Positions 24,852-36,791 are shown, numbered from the stretch's first letter. The stretch: DNA of 64,000 bases from Deltaproteobacteria bacterium (GCA_021850095.1 JAJZRX010000010.1:1-64000); one strand, 5' to 3'. Notes: generated from the sequence alone by a model not told the origin. Made by a program: numbers and translations.

Positions 24852-25833
24852 CCAGCCGGGAAGCGGTCACCAGCGTTATGCCCCGCTCCTCCAGGCCGGG
24901 CAGCGCAGCAGCCAGAGCCGAGATTGTGGCCGGATGGGGGTGGCAGATCGCTATGGCGGTGCCGCTTCTTTTGGCCAGCCTGACCGCCTGATTGAGCTGG
25001 CCGATGATGTAGCCGCGCTGCTGCTCGTTATCCAGAAAAACATTCCTGCGAGCGCTCTTCATACCCAGTTCACGCGCCAGCCGTATCCCGGTTGACTGCG
25101 GCGTGGTGACACTGTCCAGAAAAAACAACCCCTTTCCCTGCAGACTTTCCAGCACCGGCCGCATCTTGTCGCCATGCTCGGTGAATTCCGATCCGGTATG
25201 ATTATTGGCGCCGGCCGCGCCGGGGATCTCACGCATAAATCCCGCCACCCGCTCACGCAATTCGGCCTCTTCCATCGAAACCAGCAAGCCGTTGGATTCC
25301 AGACGCCGGCCCGGCCAGCCCTTGGACTGCATCGGAATATGAATCATCGTTTCCAGGCCGGCGGATGCGGCAAACGAGGCGACCTCACGGGATTTCGGCA
25401 AACCGGGGATGATCGCAAAGGTCAGAGGAACACCGATCGACGCCAGGGAACGGGCTTCGGACAGGCTGCTGCCCATATCGTCAATCACGATTGCCAGGCG
25501 GCCTGCCCCAGCGGAGTCGGGCAGTGACTGTACCTCTTTCTCAAGCGGAGCTGCACGTTCCGGGGAGCGTTCAGCTTTGACCGCCAGAGGTTTCTCCACT
25601 ACAGCCGACTGGTGCGCAGTTGCATTGGAAAAGGGTGCCGGCACAGTGGTGCTCCGGACCGGCGGCACGAGTACGGGCGCCGCCTGCCGTGCAACCGGCG
25701 GCGCGGTTTTTCGGGAGGGGGCGAAAGCCCAATAGCAGCTTGCTACGATGACGATCAGGACAAGGATCGCCAGTGCGGCAATCCCCGAGCCCGATTTCTT
25801 TTTTCTGAATCTGTTTCTGGTGGATCTGGACAC
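24844..25833 (-). CDS. Divergent polysaccharide deacetylase family protein (DUF610)
   Basis: The 329-residue protein has an N-terminal membrane anchor (IAALAILVLIVIVASCYWAF), a Pro/Ala/Val-rich linker to about residue 100 and a periplasmic deacetylase-like barrel: RLAIVIDDMGSS, LTFAIIPGLPKS, MIHIPMQ, GANNHTGSEFTEH and AICHPHPATI hold the conserved Asp/His residues. Members are often found beside ctpA and envC-type genes, as here, and are thought to act on the cell wall. It is the last gene of the long minus-strand run, 2 nt after the cohesin/dockerin-like gene. Confidence 0.85.
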   Translation of the reverse strand: MSRSTRNRFRKKKSGSGIAALAILVLIVIVASCYWAFAPSRKTAPPVARQAAPVLVPPVRSTTVPAPFSNATAHQSAVVEKPLAVKAERSPERAAPLEKEVQSLPDSAGAGRLAIVIDDMGSSLSEARSLASIGVPLTFAIIPGLPKSREVASFAASAGLETMIHIPMQSKGWPGRRLESNGLLVSMEEAELRERVAGFMREIPGAAGANNHTGSEFTEHGDKMRPVLESLQGKGLFFLDSVTTPQSTGIRLARELGMKSARRNVFLDNEQQRGYIIGQLNQAVRLAKRSGTAIAICHPHPATISALAAALPGLEERGITLVTASRLVR

Positions 25834-25835
25834 AA

Positions 25836-27179
25836 TCAGCGGGGGGGAGCGGTTTTTGCCGGTTTAGTCGTTGCGCTGTCGCGCTGCTGCCGCTTGAGCT
25901 GCCAATGAGCAAGCAGGATGTAGTCATCCAGATAATCCTGTTGTCCGTCAGAATTCAGATCATAGGGCAGCGGCCGGATTTTGTTGTCCGCTTTCAGCAG
26001 CAGCTTCTCCAGATCAGGATCGGACAATTCCTGCAGAGCGGCCGCCAGCGGCGGAACGACCAGCAGGGGGATCTGCGCCACCTCTTTCTGAAATACGATC
26101 GAGAGGCGCACGTCCTGCTTCCCTTTTTGCGGCATTATATCCAGCTCCAGCATCTTGTCCGACAGAGTCCTGATGCCTTTCAGATTAGCCCCTTTCAGTG
26201 AAAAGCTGGGGACAGCCGAAGCCGGCGGAAGTTCCACCTTGACGTTAACCGTTCGTTTACCGTCAGACACCGCAATGCGGGGTGTCTGCTGCAAACCGGC
26301 CTTCTTGGCCATGCTGAAATCGAACAGCTCTGAAAGCGCCTTCAGTGTCCGCTCACCACGGTGCGTGCGGAAACGTTCAGCCACACTTTGATACATTTTC
26401 AGGTTTGTTAAAAATGCTTCAACAGTGGCGGCTTTGCCGGTTTTATCAGTTCCGCCGTCTGCCGTAGCCGGAGCGGACGGTGTTTCCTCTGCGGAGACAC
26501 CCGCCCGGCTCTGACTGTAGGACACTTCCGGAGCGGTTTCCAGGGCAGCATCGGCTGCCGGTGCAGCGTTTTCCTGCCCAGCTTCGGCAAACGTCGAGCG
26601 GGGCCCGGCCGGATCGGATGAGACGCTGGTCGCAACGGTAGTTCCGCCGGGCAGATTGCCCATGCCGTCATTAGTGTATCTGATCTGGCCAACCGCAGCG
26701 GAGGAGCCGGCGGCTGCCGGGCCTGAAGCGGCGGTCGTGCCGGCAGGCGGGGTGACAATCGGCTGAACCGCCACCGAGGCGCCTTCAGACGAGACAATGC
26801 TGGATTCAAGCGTGGGGGGCCGGGCCGCTAAAGAGCCTTTGCGGGTAAAAACGACCGTTGCCAGCTTGCCCGGTTTTTTGAAGCCTTTGCTGGAAAGATA
26901 AACCACCCGCAGCTGGCCGGGAACCGTTGCGTTCAGTTCCCGGTAGGCGGCCGCTTCGGCCGCCAGTTCACCATCATTGACCAGCGGGTCCCGCAATGCT
27001 TCGGCATCATAATTGATCGTAAAGTCGATGGCGGCGGCATTGACAACATTGGCGACCGACACGGAGTAAACCCCTTCGGACGCCTGGGTCACCGTTACCG
27101 TCGCAGCCGCCTCCGCCTTGACCACACTCCCCAGACAGCAGAAAACAGCGGCAACCATCCACAATCGAAGCGGCTTCAT
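25836..27179 (-). CDS. Exported cohesin-like domain protein with C-terminal dockerin/EF-hand-like motif
   Basis: The 447-residue product has a signal peptide (LWMVAAVFCCLGSVVKAEA) and a cohesin-type beta-sandwich near residues 25-130 (YSVSVANVVNAAAIDFTINYD, LATVVFTRKG). A long Ala/Pro/Thr-rich disordered middle and a second folded region follow. Near the end DLNSDGQQDYLDDYILLAHW is a calcium-binding EF-hand-like repeat as found in type I dockerins. A cohesin domain also ends the secretin encoded upstream, so one may bind the dockerin of the other. ATG 27179 has AGGAG; an upstream ATG at 27215 overlaps ctpA. Confidence 0.72.
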   Translation of the reverse strand: MKPLRLWMVAAVFCCLGSVVKAEAAATVTVTQASEGVYSVSVANVVNAAAIDFTINYDAEALRDPLVNDGELAAEAAAYRELNATVPGQLRVVYLSSKGFKKPGKLATVVFTRKGSLAARPPTLESSIVSSEGASVAVQPIVTPPAGTTAASGPAAAGSSAAVGQIRYTNDGMGNLPGGTTVATSVSSDPAGPRSTFAEAGQENAAPAADAALETAPEVSYSQSRAGVSAEETPSAPATADGGTDKTGKAATVEAFLTNLKMYQSVAERFRTHRGERTLKALSELFDFSMAKKAGLQQTPRIAVSDGKRTVNVKVELPPASAVPSFSLKGANLKGIRTLSDKMLELDIMPQKGKQDVRLSIVFQKEVAQIPLLVVPPLAAALQELSDPDLEKLLLKADNKIRPLPYDLNSDGQQDYLDDYILLAHWQLKRQQRDSATTKPAKTAPPR

Positions 27180-27204
27180 ACCGGCACTCCTTGAGTTTTG
27201 GCCT

Positions 27205-28584
27205 CTACTTGTCATTTCCCATCGACTTGATCAAATCCCAGCCTTTGAGCAGATCGAGGGCGCGCATGGCCTGGTAATCGTTTTTCAGATTCTCTTCCAG
27301 CCTCTGTGAGCGTTCATCTTTTTTCTCTTCTTTTTTCTCTTCTTTCTTGGTTCCCTTGGCTTCGCCGTCAGCGGGGGTTTTATCCTCGACCTCGAAATGG
27401 TTTTCCAGATCCTTCTCACGCAGGTGCATACCATCTTTTTTGGCCGCGGACTCCTTGGGAAGCTCTACCCGCTCGACAACGATGTCGGGCGTGATGCCCT
27501 TGGCCTGGATGGAGCGCCCCTTGGGGGTGAAATAGCGCGCGGTCGTCAAACGCAGTCCGGAATCATCGGAAAGCGGGATGATGGTCTGAACCGAACCCTT
27601 GCCAAAACTCTGGGTACCCATGACGATGGCCCGCTTGTGATCCTGCAGGGCGCCGGCCACGATTTCGGAGGCGCTGGCGCTGCCGCCGTTGATCAGCACA
27701 ACGATCGGGTAGCCCGGCTCCTTGCCGCCGCTTTTGGCGGTGAACTGCATCTTGGAGTCTTTTTCACGCCCTTCGGTGTAAACGATCATCTGACCTTCCT
27801 GTATGAAATGGTCAGCCACCCTGACCGCCTGATCCAGAAGCCCGCCCGGGTCATTGCGCACATCAAGAACAAGCCCTTTAAGATCACCCTTGTTCTGCTC
27901 CTTCAGGGCCTTGAGAGCTTTCCCCAGATCATCATCGGTTTTTTCCTGGAACTGGGCGATGCGGACATAGCCGTAACCGCCATCCATCAAAGCCGAGCGC
28001 ACGCTCTTGACCTGGATGATGTCCCGCACCAGCGGAAACTCTTTGGGTTTGTCAAATCCCTCGCGCATAATCGTCAGAACCACCTTGGTGCCCTTCAGGC
28101 CGCGCATCCGTTTGACCGCATCGTTGATGTTCATGTCCTTGGTGAACTTTTCATCAATTTTCAGGATCTGGTCTCCGGCCTTGATACCGGCTTTGAACGC
28201 CGGGGTATCCTCGATCGGGGAAATGACGGTCAGGACACCGTCTTTGATTGAGATCTCAATGCCCAGGCCGCCGAAGGCCCCCTTGGTATCGATCTTCATC
28301 TCTTTATAGGTATCGGGAGGCATGAATGAGCTGTGCGGATCAAGGGACGAAAGCATGCCGTTAATTGCGCCGTAGATCAGTTTTTTGGTATCGACTTCCT
28401 CGACGTAGCTCTTCTTGACAATCGCCATGACATCGGTGAAAAGCTCGATCGACTCGTAATCACTGCCCTTGCCTTCGGCCGAGCAATGTCTCTGTGAACT
28501 GATGGCGATAAAAGCCACCAGCACGGCGACCAGCATTGCGAATCCCGCGACAACCCGTGTTCTTTTGCTGCCTGTTACTCTCAT
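27205..28584 (-). CDS. ctpA: C-terminal processing peptidase (S41 family)
   Basis: The 459-residue protease has an N-terminal membrane anchor (VVAGFAMLVAVLVAFIAISS), a PDZ domain near residues 85-165 (GGLGIEISIKDGVLTVISP) and a catalytic region with the Ser in NGGSASASEIVAGAL and the Lys in GTQSFGKGSVQT. Family members trim periplasmic proteins and control cell-wall hydrolases. The C-terminal 60 residues are rich in Lys and Glu. ATG 28584 is chosen because GGAGG sits 8 bases upstream; an in-frame start at 28614 lies before it. It follows the envC-like gene, a common pairing for amidase control. Confidence 0.93.
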   Translation of the reverse strand: MRVTGSKRTRVVAGFAMLVAVLVAFIAISSQRHCSAEGKGSDYESIELFTDVMAIVKKSYVEEVDTKKLIYGAINGMLSSLDPHSSFMPPDTYKEMKIDTKGAFGGLGIEISIKDGVLTVISPIEDTPAFKAGIKAGDQILKIDEKFTKDMNINDAVKRMRGLKGTKVVLTIMREGFDKPKEFPLVRDIIQVKSVRSALMDGGYGYVRIAQFQEKTDDDLGKALKALKEQNKGDLKGLVLDVRNDPGGLLDQAVRVADHFIQEGQMIVYTEGREKDSKMQFTAKSGGKEPGYPIVVLINGGSASASEIVAGALQDHKRAIVMGTQSFGKGSVQTIIPLSDDSGLRLTTARYFTPKGRSIQAKGITPDIVVERVELPKESAAKKDGMHLREKDLENHFEVEDKTPADGEAKGTKKEEKKEEKKDERSQRLEENLKNDYQAMRALDLLKGWDLIKSMGNDK

Positions 28585-28620
28585 TGTGTTCCTCCATGTA
28601 TCTGGTTTCTGCATTATCGG

Positions 28621-29805
28621 TTAGCGAACCCAGCCGGCCGGATCAACCGGCTTGCCCTGATGACGGATTTCAAAGTAAAGAATGGGGCCCTTTGTCGAAT
28701 CCACATCGCCCACGGTGGCGATCGTTTCGTTGCGCGAAACTTCGGCTCCCACCCGTTTGGCGATCCGGGAAGCGTGGGCATACAAGCTGAAGTATCCCCC
28801 GCCGTGGTCAACGATGATCATATTTCCGAAGCCTTTGAAATAATCGGCGAAAATGACGCTGCCGTCATAAATCGACTTGATTTCCGAACCGGCTCCGGCT
28901 GAAATCGACAAGCCCTTGCTGAAGGTGTATGAATTGAATTCCGGGTGTTTGTGCTTCCCGAACGATTCCAGAATGCCCCCGCGCACCGGCATGGACATGC
29001 GGCCTTTCTGGGAGGCGAAACCGCGATCCGGCACCGGCGGCAGTTCCGCCAGGGGTTTGGACTTGGCGCCCGGTTTTTCATGACGGGATACAAGCTTGCG
29101 GCGGCTCTGGGCTTCGAGGCGTGCCATCATCGACTGCAGGCGGGAGGCATTGGCCTGTAACTCTTTCAGTGAAGCTTCGTAACTTTTGCGATCCTGGCGC
29201 ACTTTAACCAGATAATTGGCTTTTTTCAGTTTCTCCTGCTCAATTTCACGCTTCTTCTGGGCCACGCTGGCCATGATGTGCTCTTTTTTTAGCGCATCCC
29301 GTTCCAGATCGCTTTTGAGCTTTTTCAGCTCTTCGATTTTCTGATTGTACTCCACGAAAATCCGTTTGTCATTACCAAGAATCGAACGCATATAGCGAAT
29401 ATTCTCCGCTATTTGCGGAAAGGATTCCGCCGAGAAAAACATCCGCAGCGCACCCAGTTCTCCGGCTTTGTACAATGAAGACAGCCGGCGCTCAATCTCC
29501 CTGCGTTTGAGATTGGCATCCTCGGAAACCTTGCCGATCTGCAGACCGGTGTGACCAAGATCCGATTCCACACTTCGCAGGTCGTTATCCAGGCGTCCCA
29601 GATCCGATTTTTTCAGTTCCAGATTACGATTGATCTCCTGGAGTTCGGTCGATATGACCGCTTCAACCTTGCGGGTTTTGGTAATCAGCTGCTTTTGGGC
29701 CTTGATCTCCCGCTTGACGCCTTTAAGCTCGTCTTTAGGATTTGCAGCCGGCAGGGTGGAAACGGAGGCAAAAAGCAGGAACAGTATATAAACGGACAAT
29801 TTCAT
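28621..29805 (-). CDS. envC: EnvC-like murein hydrolase activator (degenerate LytM/M23)
   Basis: The 394-residue protein has a signal peptide (SVYILFLLFASVSTLPA), long coiled coils from about residue 22 to 250 and a C-terminal LytM domain. In active M23 enzymes the first metal-binding motif is HxxxD; here the equivalent is GLSISAGAGSE, with no His, while HGGGYFSLYAHA and EIRHQGKPVDP remain. The domain is therefore probably inactive and serves as an amidase activator, as in E. coli EnvC. It is read immediately after ftsX, whose product recruits EnvC in E. coli, supporting the assignment. Confidence 0.9.
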   Translation of the reverse strand: MKLSVYILFLLFASVSTLPAANPKDELKGVKREIKAQKQLITKTRKVEAVISTELQEINRNLELKKSDLGRLDNDLRSVESDLGHTGLQIGKVSEDANLKRREIERRLSSLYKAGELGALRMFFSAESFPQIAENIRYMRSILGNDKRIFVEYNQKIEELKKLKSDLERDALKKEHIMASVAQKKREIEQEKLKKANYLVKVRQDRKSYEASLKELQANASRLQSMMARLEAQSRRKLVSRHEKPGAKSKPLAELPPVPDRGFASQKGRMSMPVRGGILESFGKHKHPEFNSYTFSKGLSISAGAGSEIKSIYDGSVIFADYFKGFGNMIIVDHGGGYFSLYAHASRIAKRVGAEVSRNETIATVGDVDSTKGPILYFEIRHQGKPVDPAGWVR

Positions 29806-29808
29806 CTG

Positions 29809-30777
29809 CTACACATTGATAAAACGTTTCAGCGAGGTCAGACTGCCGATGAAGCCCAGCAGGGCGCCCGCCAGAAGCAGACCGAAGATGTATTCCAGCG
29901 GAAGAAAACCCAGGCCGGAAGCGACCGGATTAAAGGTCAGAAAGCTGCCGGCATTCTGCAGAAAGCCCTCGTATAATCCGAACAGCAGAACAATCGCAAT
30001 CAGGGAACCGGCCACGCCCTGGATCAGCCCCTCAATCAGAAAGGGAGCCTTGATGAAGAAACGGGTCGCCCCGACCAGCGACATGACATCCAGCTCGTCG
30101 CGGCGGGCGTAAATGGTGAGTTTGATGGTGTTGGAAACAATAAACACAACCGCCACCACCAGAAAGCCCCCCAGCAGAGCACCCAGCAGTCGCATGAAAT
30201 TGAGGAAGGAATTGAAGCGCCGCACCCACTCTTCGCCGTATTGAACTTCATCGATACCCGGTATGCGCTTCAGGGCCGAAACAAAACCCTCAACTTTCTG
30301 GGTATCGCGGCTGGCCCGTTTGAGCGTGATTTCGAAAGAGGTCGGAAGCACCTCCGGGCCGACCCCTTCCAGAATGGTTTCCTGTCCGCGCAAGCGTTCC
30401 TTGAAACGCTTGAGAGCTTCTTCACGGGACACATAGGTGACGCGCGATGCGCCCGGCAGCGCCAGAATCTTGTCACGCAGCCCGGATTGCTCGCCAGCGC
30501 TCAGTTCCTTGTCAAAGTAGACCGTCACCTGAACACGCTCACTCCAGTTTTCGGCGACGCCTTCAAGATTGACAAACACCAGCAGAAAAAGCGCAACGAT
30601 CAGCAGGGCCAGCGTGATCGTGGCGATGGTGACCACATTTACAAAAACATTTTGACGGATATTGGTGACGGCTCGCGCGAAGAAATACCCGGCCCGGCCG
30701 CCGAACGTATCACCCGCCAGCCCGGGCCGTTTAAAGGGCTTGACCGTTGCTGCCTGTTTCTTTTTCCACCTGTTCAA
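29809..30777 (-). CDS. ftsX: Cell division protein FtsX
   Basis: The 322-residue permease has four membrane helices, with an N-terminal AVTNIRQNVFVNVVTIATITLALL, a periplasmic loop (residues about 75-190) and C-terminal helices with IKLTIYARRDELDVMSLVGAT, the segment that contacts FtsE. It transmits FtsE ATP hydrolysis to the EnvC-type activator encoded next. The start is set at TTG 30777 because AAAGGGG lies 7 bases upstream; this overlaps the end of ftsE by 47 nt. A more distal in-frame start at 30852 lies deep in ftsE and has no comparable ribosome-binding site. Confidence 0.92.
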   Translation of the reverse strand: MNRWKKKQAATVKPFKRPGLAGDTFGGRAGYFFARAVTNIRQNVFVNVVTIATITLALLIVALFLLVFVNLEGVAENWSERVQVTVYFDKELSAGEQSGLRDKILALPGASRVTYVSREEALKRFKERLRGQETILEGVGPEVLPTSFEITLKRASRDTQKVEGFVSALKRIPGIDEVQYGEEWVRRFNSFLNFMRLLGALLGGFLVVAVVFIVSNTIKLTIYARRDELDVMSLVGATRFFIKAPFLIEGLIQGVAGSLIAIVLLFGLYEGFLQNAGSFLTFNPVASGLGFLPLEYIFGLLLAGALLGFIGSLTSLKRFINV

Positions 30778-31423
30778 CGATTTCCCCTTTATTGAGAGTA
30801 ACGAGCCGTTTATGGCTCTGTTCGATAAGACGGCGATCATGTGTGGCGACAACTACCGTTGTTCCCCGTACATTGGCTTCTTTGAAGATGTTGAAAATCT
30901 GGTTTTTATTGGCATCGTCCAGATTGCCGGTCGGCTCGTCCGCCAGCAGGATCTTGGGATCGTTCACCAAAGCCCTGGCCAGCGCGACACGCTGCTGTTC
31001 ACCTCCGGAAAGACGCTGCGTCAGCAGATTGAATTTGGATTCGATCCCCATCTGCTTGAGGATATGCATGGTCTTTTTACCGATATCCGCCCTGCCCCAC
31101 CCCAGAACTTCCAGGGTAATGGCGACATTTTCAAAAACCGTCCGATTCTGCAGCAGCTTGAAGTCCTGGAAGACCACGCCGATTGTCCGGCGCAGATAGG
31201 GGATCTGGGAGGCCGGCAAACGGGACACATTCTGGCCGTCGATCAGGACCTGGCCGCGGGTGGGCTCAAGTGCGCCGTAGAGCAGTCGCAGCAGCGTGGT
31301 TTTGCCGGCTCCGGAAGGGCCGGTCAGAAAGACGAACTCACCTTTGCCGATATTGAGATTAATGTTGTTAAGGGCGGAGGCATCCTGCTGGTAGGCCATC
31401 GATACGTTGTGCAACTGAATCAT
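30731..31423 (-). CDS. ftsE: Cell division ATP-binding protein FtsE
   Basis: The 230-residue ABC ATPase has Walker A GPSGAGKTT, the Q-loop region VFQDFKLL, signature LSGGEQQR and Walker B ILLADEPTG. It pairs with FtsX to regulate septal peptidoglycan hydrolysis. The product ends in a short polar tail after KGEIVEQ, which covers the ftsX start. The ATG at 31423 lies 3 nt past the second pseudopilin stop, so division and secretion genes are transcribed together here. Confidence 0.95.
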   Translation of the reverse strand: MIQLHNVSMAYQQDASALNNINLNIGKGEFVFLTGPSGAGKTTLLRLLYGALEPTRGQVLIDGQNVSRLPASQIPYLRRTIGVVFQDFKLLQNRTVFENVAITLEVLGWGRADIGKKTMHILKQMGIESKFNLLTQRLSGGEQQRVALARALVNDPKILLADEPTGNLDDANKNQIFNIFKEANVRGTTVVVATHDRRLIEQSHKRLVTLNKGEIVEQVEKETGSNGQAL

Positions 31424-31426
31424 TTA

Positions 31427-31930
31427 TCACCACTCATTGTAAGGTGTTCCATTGGTGCCGACCAGATTTGAACCGCTGTGCACATCATAAACATTTCCGG
31501 TGGGGGTACCGCTGCCGGAACCGCCCGCCATGGAGGAAACCGATACGGCGCCTGACGGCGCGGAGGAGCTTTCGGGCGGAGGCGGAACGGTCACCCAGGA
31601 ATCGGTCAGACCGGTAAAGGGGTCTTTGGGGATATCACGCATATATTTTTTTTCCTTCAACTCTTCAATCGAATCCGGATACTTGCCCTGATCGGCGTAG
31701 AACTGATCGATGGTCGTGCGGAAATTGTACAGGTCTTCGCGCAGAACGGATTCCTTGGCTTTGATAATGCCCCATTGGTAGTTGGGAACGGCAATCGCGG
31801 CCAGAATGCCGATAATCGAAACAACAATCATCAGCTCGATCAGGGTAAAACCGGACCGACTGTTCCGCAGCGCACGGAGGAACGCTCCAGGCCGGCCAGC
31901 GGCCTGCTTTTGTTGAGGCTTACCACTCAT
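31427..31930 (-). CDS. Type II secretion pseudopilin (GspG/OxpG-like), second of pair
   Basis: The 167-residue prepilin has a basic leader ending RNSRSG before FTLIELMIVVSIIGILAAIAV; cleavage would follow G27 and E32 is the conserved Glu+5. The globular part has FYADQGKYPDSIEELKEKKYM as in GspG major pseudopilins. A Ser/Gly/Pro-rich stretch precedes the C-terminal YNEW, which is also the end of the preceding pseudopilin. ATG 31930 overlaps that gene by 11 nt. The locus resembles the atypical secretion cluster containing OxpG, which is described in Geobacter sulfurreducens as required for reduction of insoluble metal oxides. Confidence 0.88.
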   Translation of the reverse strand: MSGKPQQKQAAGRPGAFLRALRNSRSGFTLIELMIVVSIIGILAAIAVPNYQWGIIKAKESVLREDLYNFRTTIDQFYADQGKYPDSIEELKEKKYMRDIPKDPFTGLTDSWVTVPPPPESSSAPSGAVSVSSMAGGSGSGTPTGNVYDVHSGSNLVGTNGTPYNEW

Positions 31931-32428
31931 TATATTTGGTACCATCAATAGCGGTTCCTTCATTCAGTGAATAGACATCGAAGACATCTTCCCCACCCCA
32001 ACTGGTCGAATCCGGCTTGTCCGCATATGAGCGCAGCCCCCACTTGGGCTCTTCGCCGGGACGGACAACATTCATCGGATCCATCGGGATCTTTCTTAAA
32101 AACTTGTGTTTCGATGTTTTTACATCCCCGAAGTCGTACCCGTCAACCAGCACCTGCAACGTTTCAGGGTAACCGCTGCTGTTCATGACTCCGGGAATTT
32201 TTTTATCATCGATCGCCTTGTCATATTTTTTCTTGTACTCGTCAATGGCGGTGCGGATTATGCGCAGATTGCGCCGCAATTCAATTTCACGGGTTCGCTT
32301 GGCTGTCATCTGGGAAAGCGGCAGGACGACCGAGGCCAGAATCCCCAATATAGTAAGCGTCACAACCAGTTCCACCAGCGAAACACCCCGCCGGGACTTC
32401 AGACGAGCGGGCAGAAACATGTGTATTG

Positions 32429-32432
<4 letters not shown>
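31920..32432 (-). CDS. Type II secretion pseudopilin, first of pair
   Basis: The 170-residue prepilin has RRG before VSLVELVVTLTILGILASVVL, with the cleavage site after G16 and Glu at +5. The body includes IRTAIDEYKKKYDKAI, FLRKIPMDPMN and a C-terminal calcium-site-like region ending GTKYNEW. It is paralogous to the next gene. GTG 32432 overlaps the secretin stop (GTGA); an in-frame ATG at 32420 with GGTGA upstream is an equally good start and would shorten the leader by four residues. Confidence 0.88.
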
Positions 32433-35056
<2,624 letters not shown>

Positions 35057-35083
35057 TAGCAGCGTCTCCTCAAAAGTGTTATC

Positions 35084-35713
35084 TTATTTTGCGGCGGCCA
35101 GCGGCCGGTTTTCTATCAGCGGAATGACGATTTCATCGCCGGTATCGCTTACCACCAGCGTCAAAGCCTGGTCGGTAATCGAGGATGCTTCGTAGCGCCC
35201 GGCGATTTTGTCACCTTTCTTCACCAGAATAATATCCTTGTCCTTGGCCAGAAAGATTGTACGTTGGGCGTCCTTCTTGAGAAAGCCCAGAAAAGTGAAA
35301 CGCGCCAACGGAGCAGATTCGGGTCTGGCAGCGATCACTGGCACCGGCTGCGCCGGCTCCGGCGGAGCGCTTTTGGGCGGCGGCACGGGCAGCGCCACTG
35401 CCGGCGGCTTTAAAGCCACCGCCTTCTGCTTGGTCAGCTTGACCTCATCCACGAAGACCGGCTTGAATATGTTGCGGCGATAGCCCTTGAATGACATTTG
35501 ATCCTGCTGCGGCACGGCAAGAGCCAGGATGCGGCCGTCGCTGGCTCCACCTGAAGCCGGTTTTGCCGGGGGTGCGACAGCTCCGCCCTTCTGAACGGGT
35601 GGATATTTGAGAGTGCTGACGGTTTTTTGCCGCGGTCTGGCGCTGTAACTCCAGACCACCGCGAGCACCAGGAGAATGGCAAGCACAAACAGGATCAGGC
35701 GCTGACGGTTCAT
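35084..35713 (-). CDS. PilP/GspC-like inner-membrane protein
   Basis: The 209-residue protein has one N-terminal membrane helix (LILFVLAILLVLAVVWSYSA), a Pro/Ala-rich linker and a small C-terminal beta domain: FTFLGFLKKDAQRTIFLAKDKDIILVKKGDKIAGRYEASSITDQ is split over several strands as in PilP and the HR domain of GspC. Such proteins connect the inner-membrane platform to the secretin N-domains. It is the last of the M-N-O-P series and lies directly before the secretin gene, as expected. Confidence 0.82.
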   Translation of the reverse strand: MNRQRLILFVLAILLVLAVVWSYSARPRQKTVSTLKYPPVQKGGAVAPPAKPASGGASDGRILALAVPQQDQMSFKGYRRNIFKPVFVDEVKLTKQKAVALKPPAVALPVPPPKSAPPEPAQPVPVIAARPESAPLARFTFLGFLKKDAQRTIFLAKDKDIILVKKGDKIAGRYEASSITDQALTLVVSDTGDEIVIPLIENRPLAAAK

Positions 35714-36255
35714 GCCCCCTCCCGTAAATAAATTGTCAGGCCCAGATCCATGGTCACATTTTCAACAAACGGATCCGTATTGGAAAGTGAAACTTTGTCA
35801 ATAACGATCAATTCGGGATAATTCTGCAGATCAGCCAGATAACTCTTCACCGCAGCATAACTGCCGTTCACGGAAAGCGACAACTGATAGGAAAGCAGCT
35901 CTTCGTCCTTGACTTTTTGAGGATTATAATTGACCGCACCGGTCGTGACGCCGCTGGAGGAGGCCGACTCGAACAGGTCACTCAACACCCGGGCGAACTC
36001 ACGCCGTGGGGGAATCCGGGTTCTGAATGTTTCCAGATCAATGGCCGTCTGCCGGTAGCGTGCGGCTGCATCGGCCTTTCCGGCTGCGGCCGCCTGACGC
36101 CGCAAATCGCTCCATTTTGCTTGAGCGGCGGCCAGCGCTTTCGTCTGGTATGAGCCGACCAGCACCATCAAGGCCGCATTCAGCAGAATCAGCAGCAGTA
36201 TGGCGGCCAGGGCGAACTTTTTCTTGCGAAGTATTTCAATCAGTATGCGGTTCAT
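35710..36255 (-). CDS. PilO/GspM-like inner-membrane assembly protein
   Basis: The 181-residue protein has a single N-terminal membrane helix (KKFALAAILLLILLNAALMVLV), a coiled-coil segment with alternating Ala/Arg, and a C-terminal ferredoxin-like fold (EELLSYQLSLSVNGSYAAVKSYLADLQNYP). It should pair with the PilN-like protein to form the periplasmic part of the assembly platform. ATG 36255 shares a base with the preceding stop (TGATG), and its own stop overlaps the pilP-like start. An in-frame start at 36273 is less likely because it lies inside the preceding gene. Confidence 0.85.
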   Translation of the reverse strand: MNRILIEILRKKKFALAAILLLILLNAALMVLVGSYQTKALAAAQAKWSDLRRQAAAAGKADAAARYRQTAIDLETFRTRIPPRREFARVLSDLFESASSSGVTTGAVNYNPQKVKDEELLSYQLSLSVNGSYAAVKSYLADLQNYPELIVIDKVSLSNTDPFVENVTMDLGLTIYLREGA

Positions 36256-36791
36256 CAGTTGCGCACCCGGCATGATATAACAAACTGTACTCCCCGCCCG
36301 GTTTCGCCGATCAGCAATTCCTGGTGGGACTGCAGCAGCACATTGGTGAAATGTTCCGATTCCTCCAGCTTTTCCAGATAGCGGCGCACGGTTGCAAACG
36401 ACCTGGCGCGCCCCTCCAGCCTCAAATCATCCTTATCCTTGCCCGGGGCGATCAACGACATGGCGATTCCGTCCGGGGTGACCTCTTCGATCAAGGCAAG
36501 CTGACGCATCCAGTTCACCCTTCTGCCGCCGGCAATTTCGTTATAAAAACGGATCTGGGCCTGCTGCCGGGCAAAATCCTTTTCCGACACATCGCCCGGT
36601 TTTTTATTGAAGCGGCTTTCCAGCGATGCGATTTCATCGTCCAGTCGGCGCAGTTCGCCCTGGTTCCAGGATGCCCGGGTGACATTCCAGCCCAGCAGCA
36701 GCACCAGAAGCGCAATCACCCCCCAGCAGACCTGGTTCAGCAGGCGGTTGTCCAGATAGGTCCGGGTTGCGAGATTGATCGTAAAACGCAT
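36255..36791 (-). CDS. PilN/GspL-like inner-membrane assembly protein
   Basis: The 178-residue protein begins MRFTINLATRTYLDNRLLN, the conserved PilN start that binds PilM, followed by one membrane helix (VCWGVIALLVLLLGWNV), a coiled coil and a C-terminal alpha/beta fold with LRLEGRARSFATVRRYLEKLEES. ATG 36791 shares a base with the pilM-like stop (TGATG); a GTG one codon earlier gives MM and cannot be excluded. Translation is coupled along the M-N-O-P series. Confidence 0.87.
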   Translation of the reverse strand: MRFTINLATRTYLDNRLLNQVCWGVIALLVLLLGWNVTRASWNQGELRRLDDEIASLESRFNKKPGDVSEKDFARQQAQIRFYNEIAGGRRVNWMRQLALIEEVTPDGIAMSLIAPGKDKDDLRLEGRARSFATVRRYLEKLEESEHFTNVLLQSHQELLIGETGRGVQFVISCRVRN

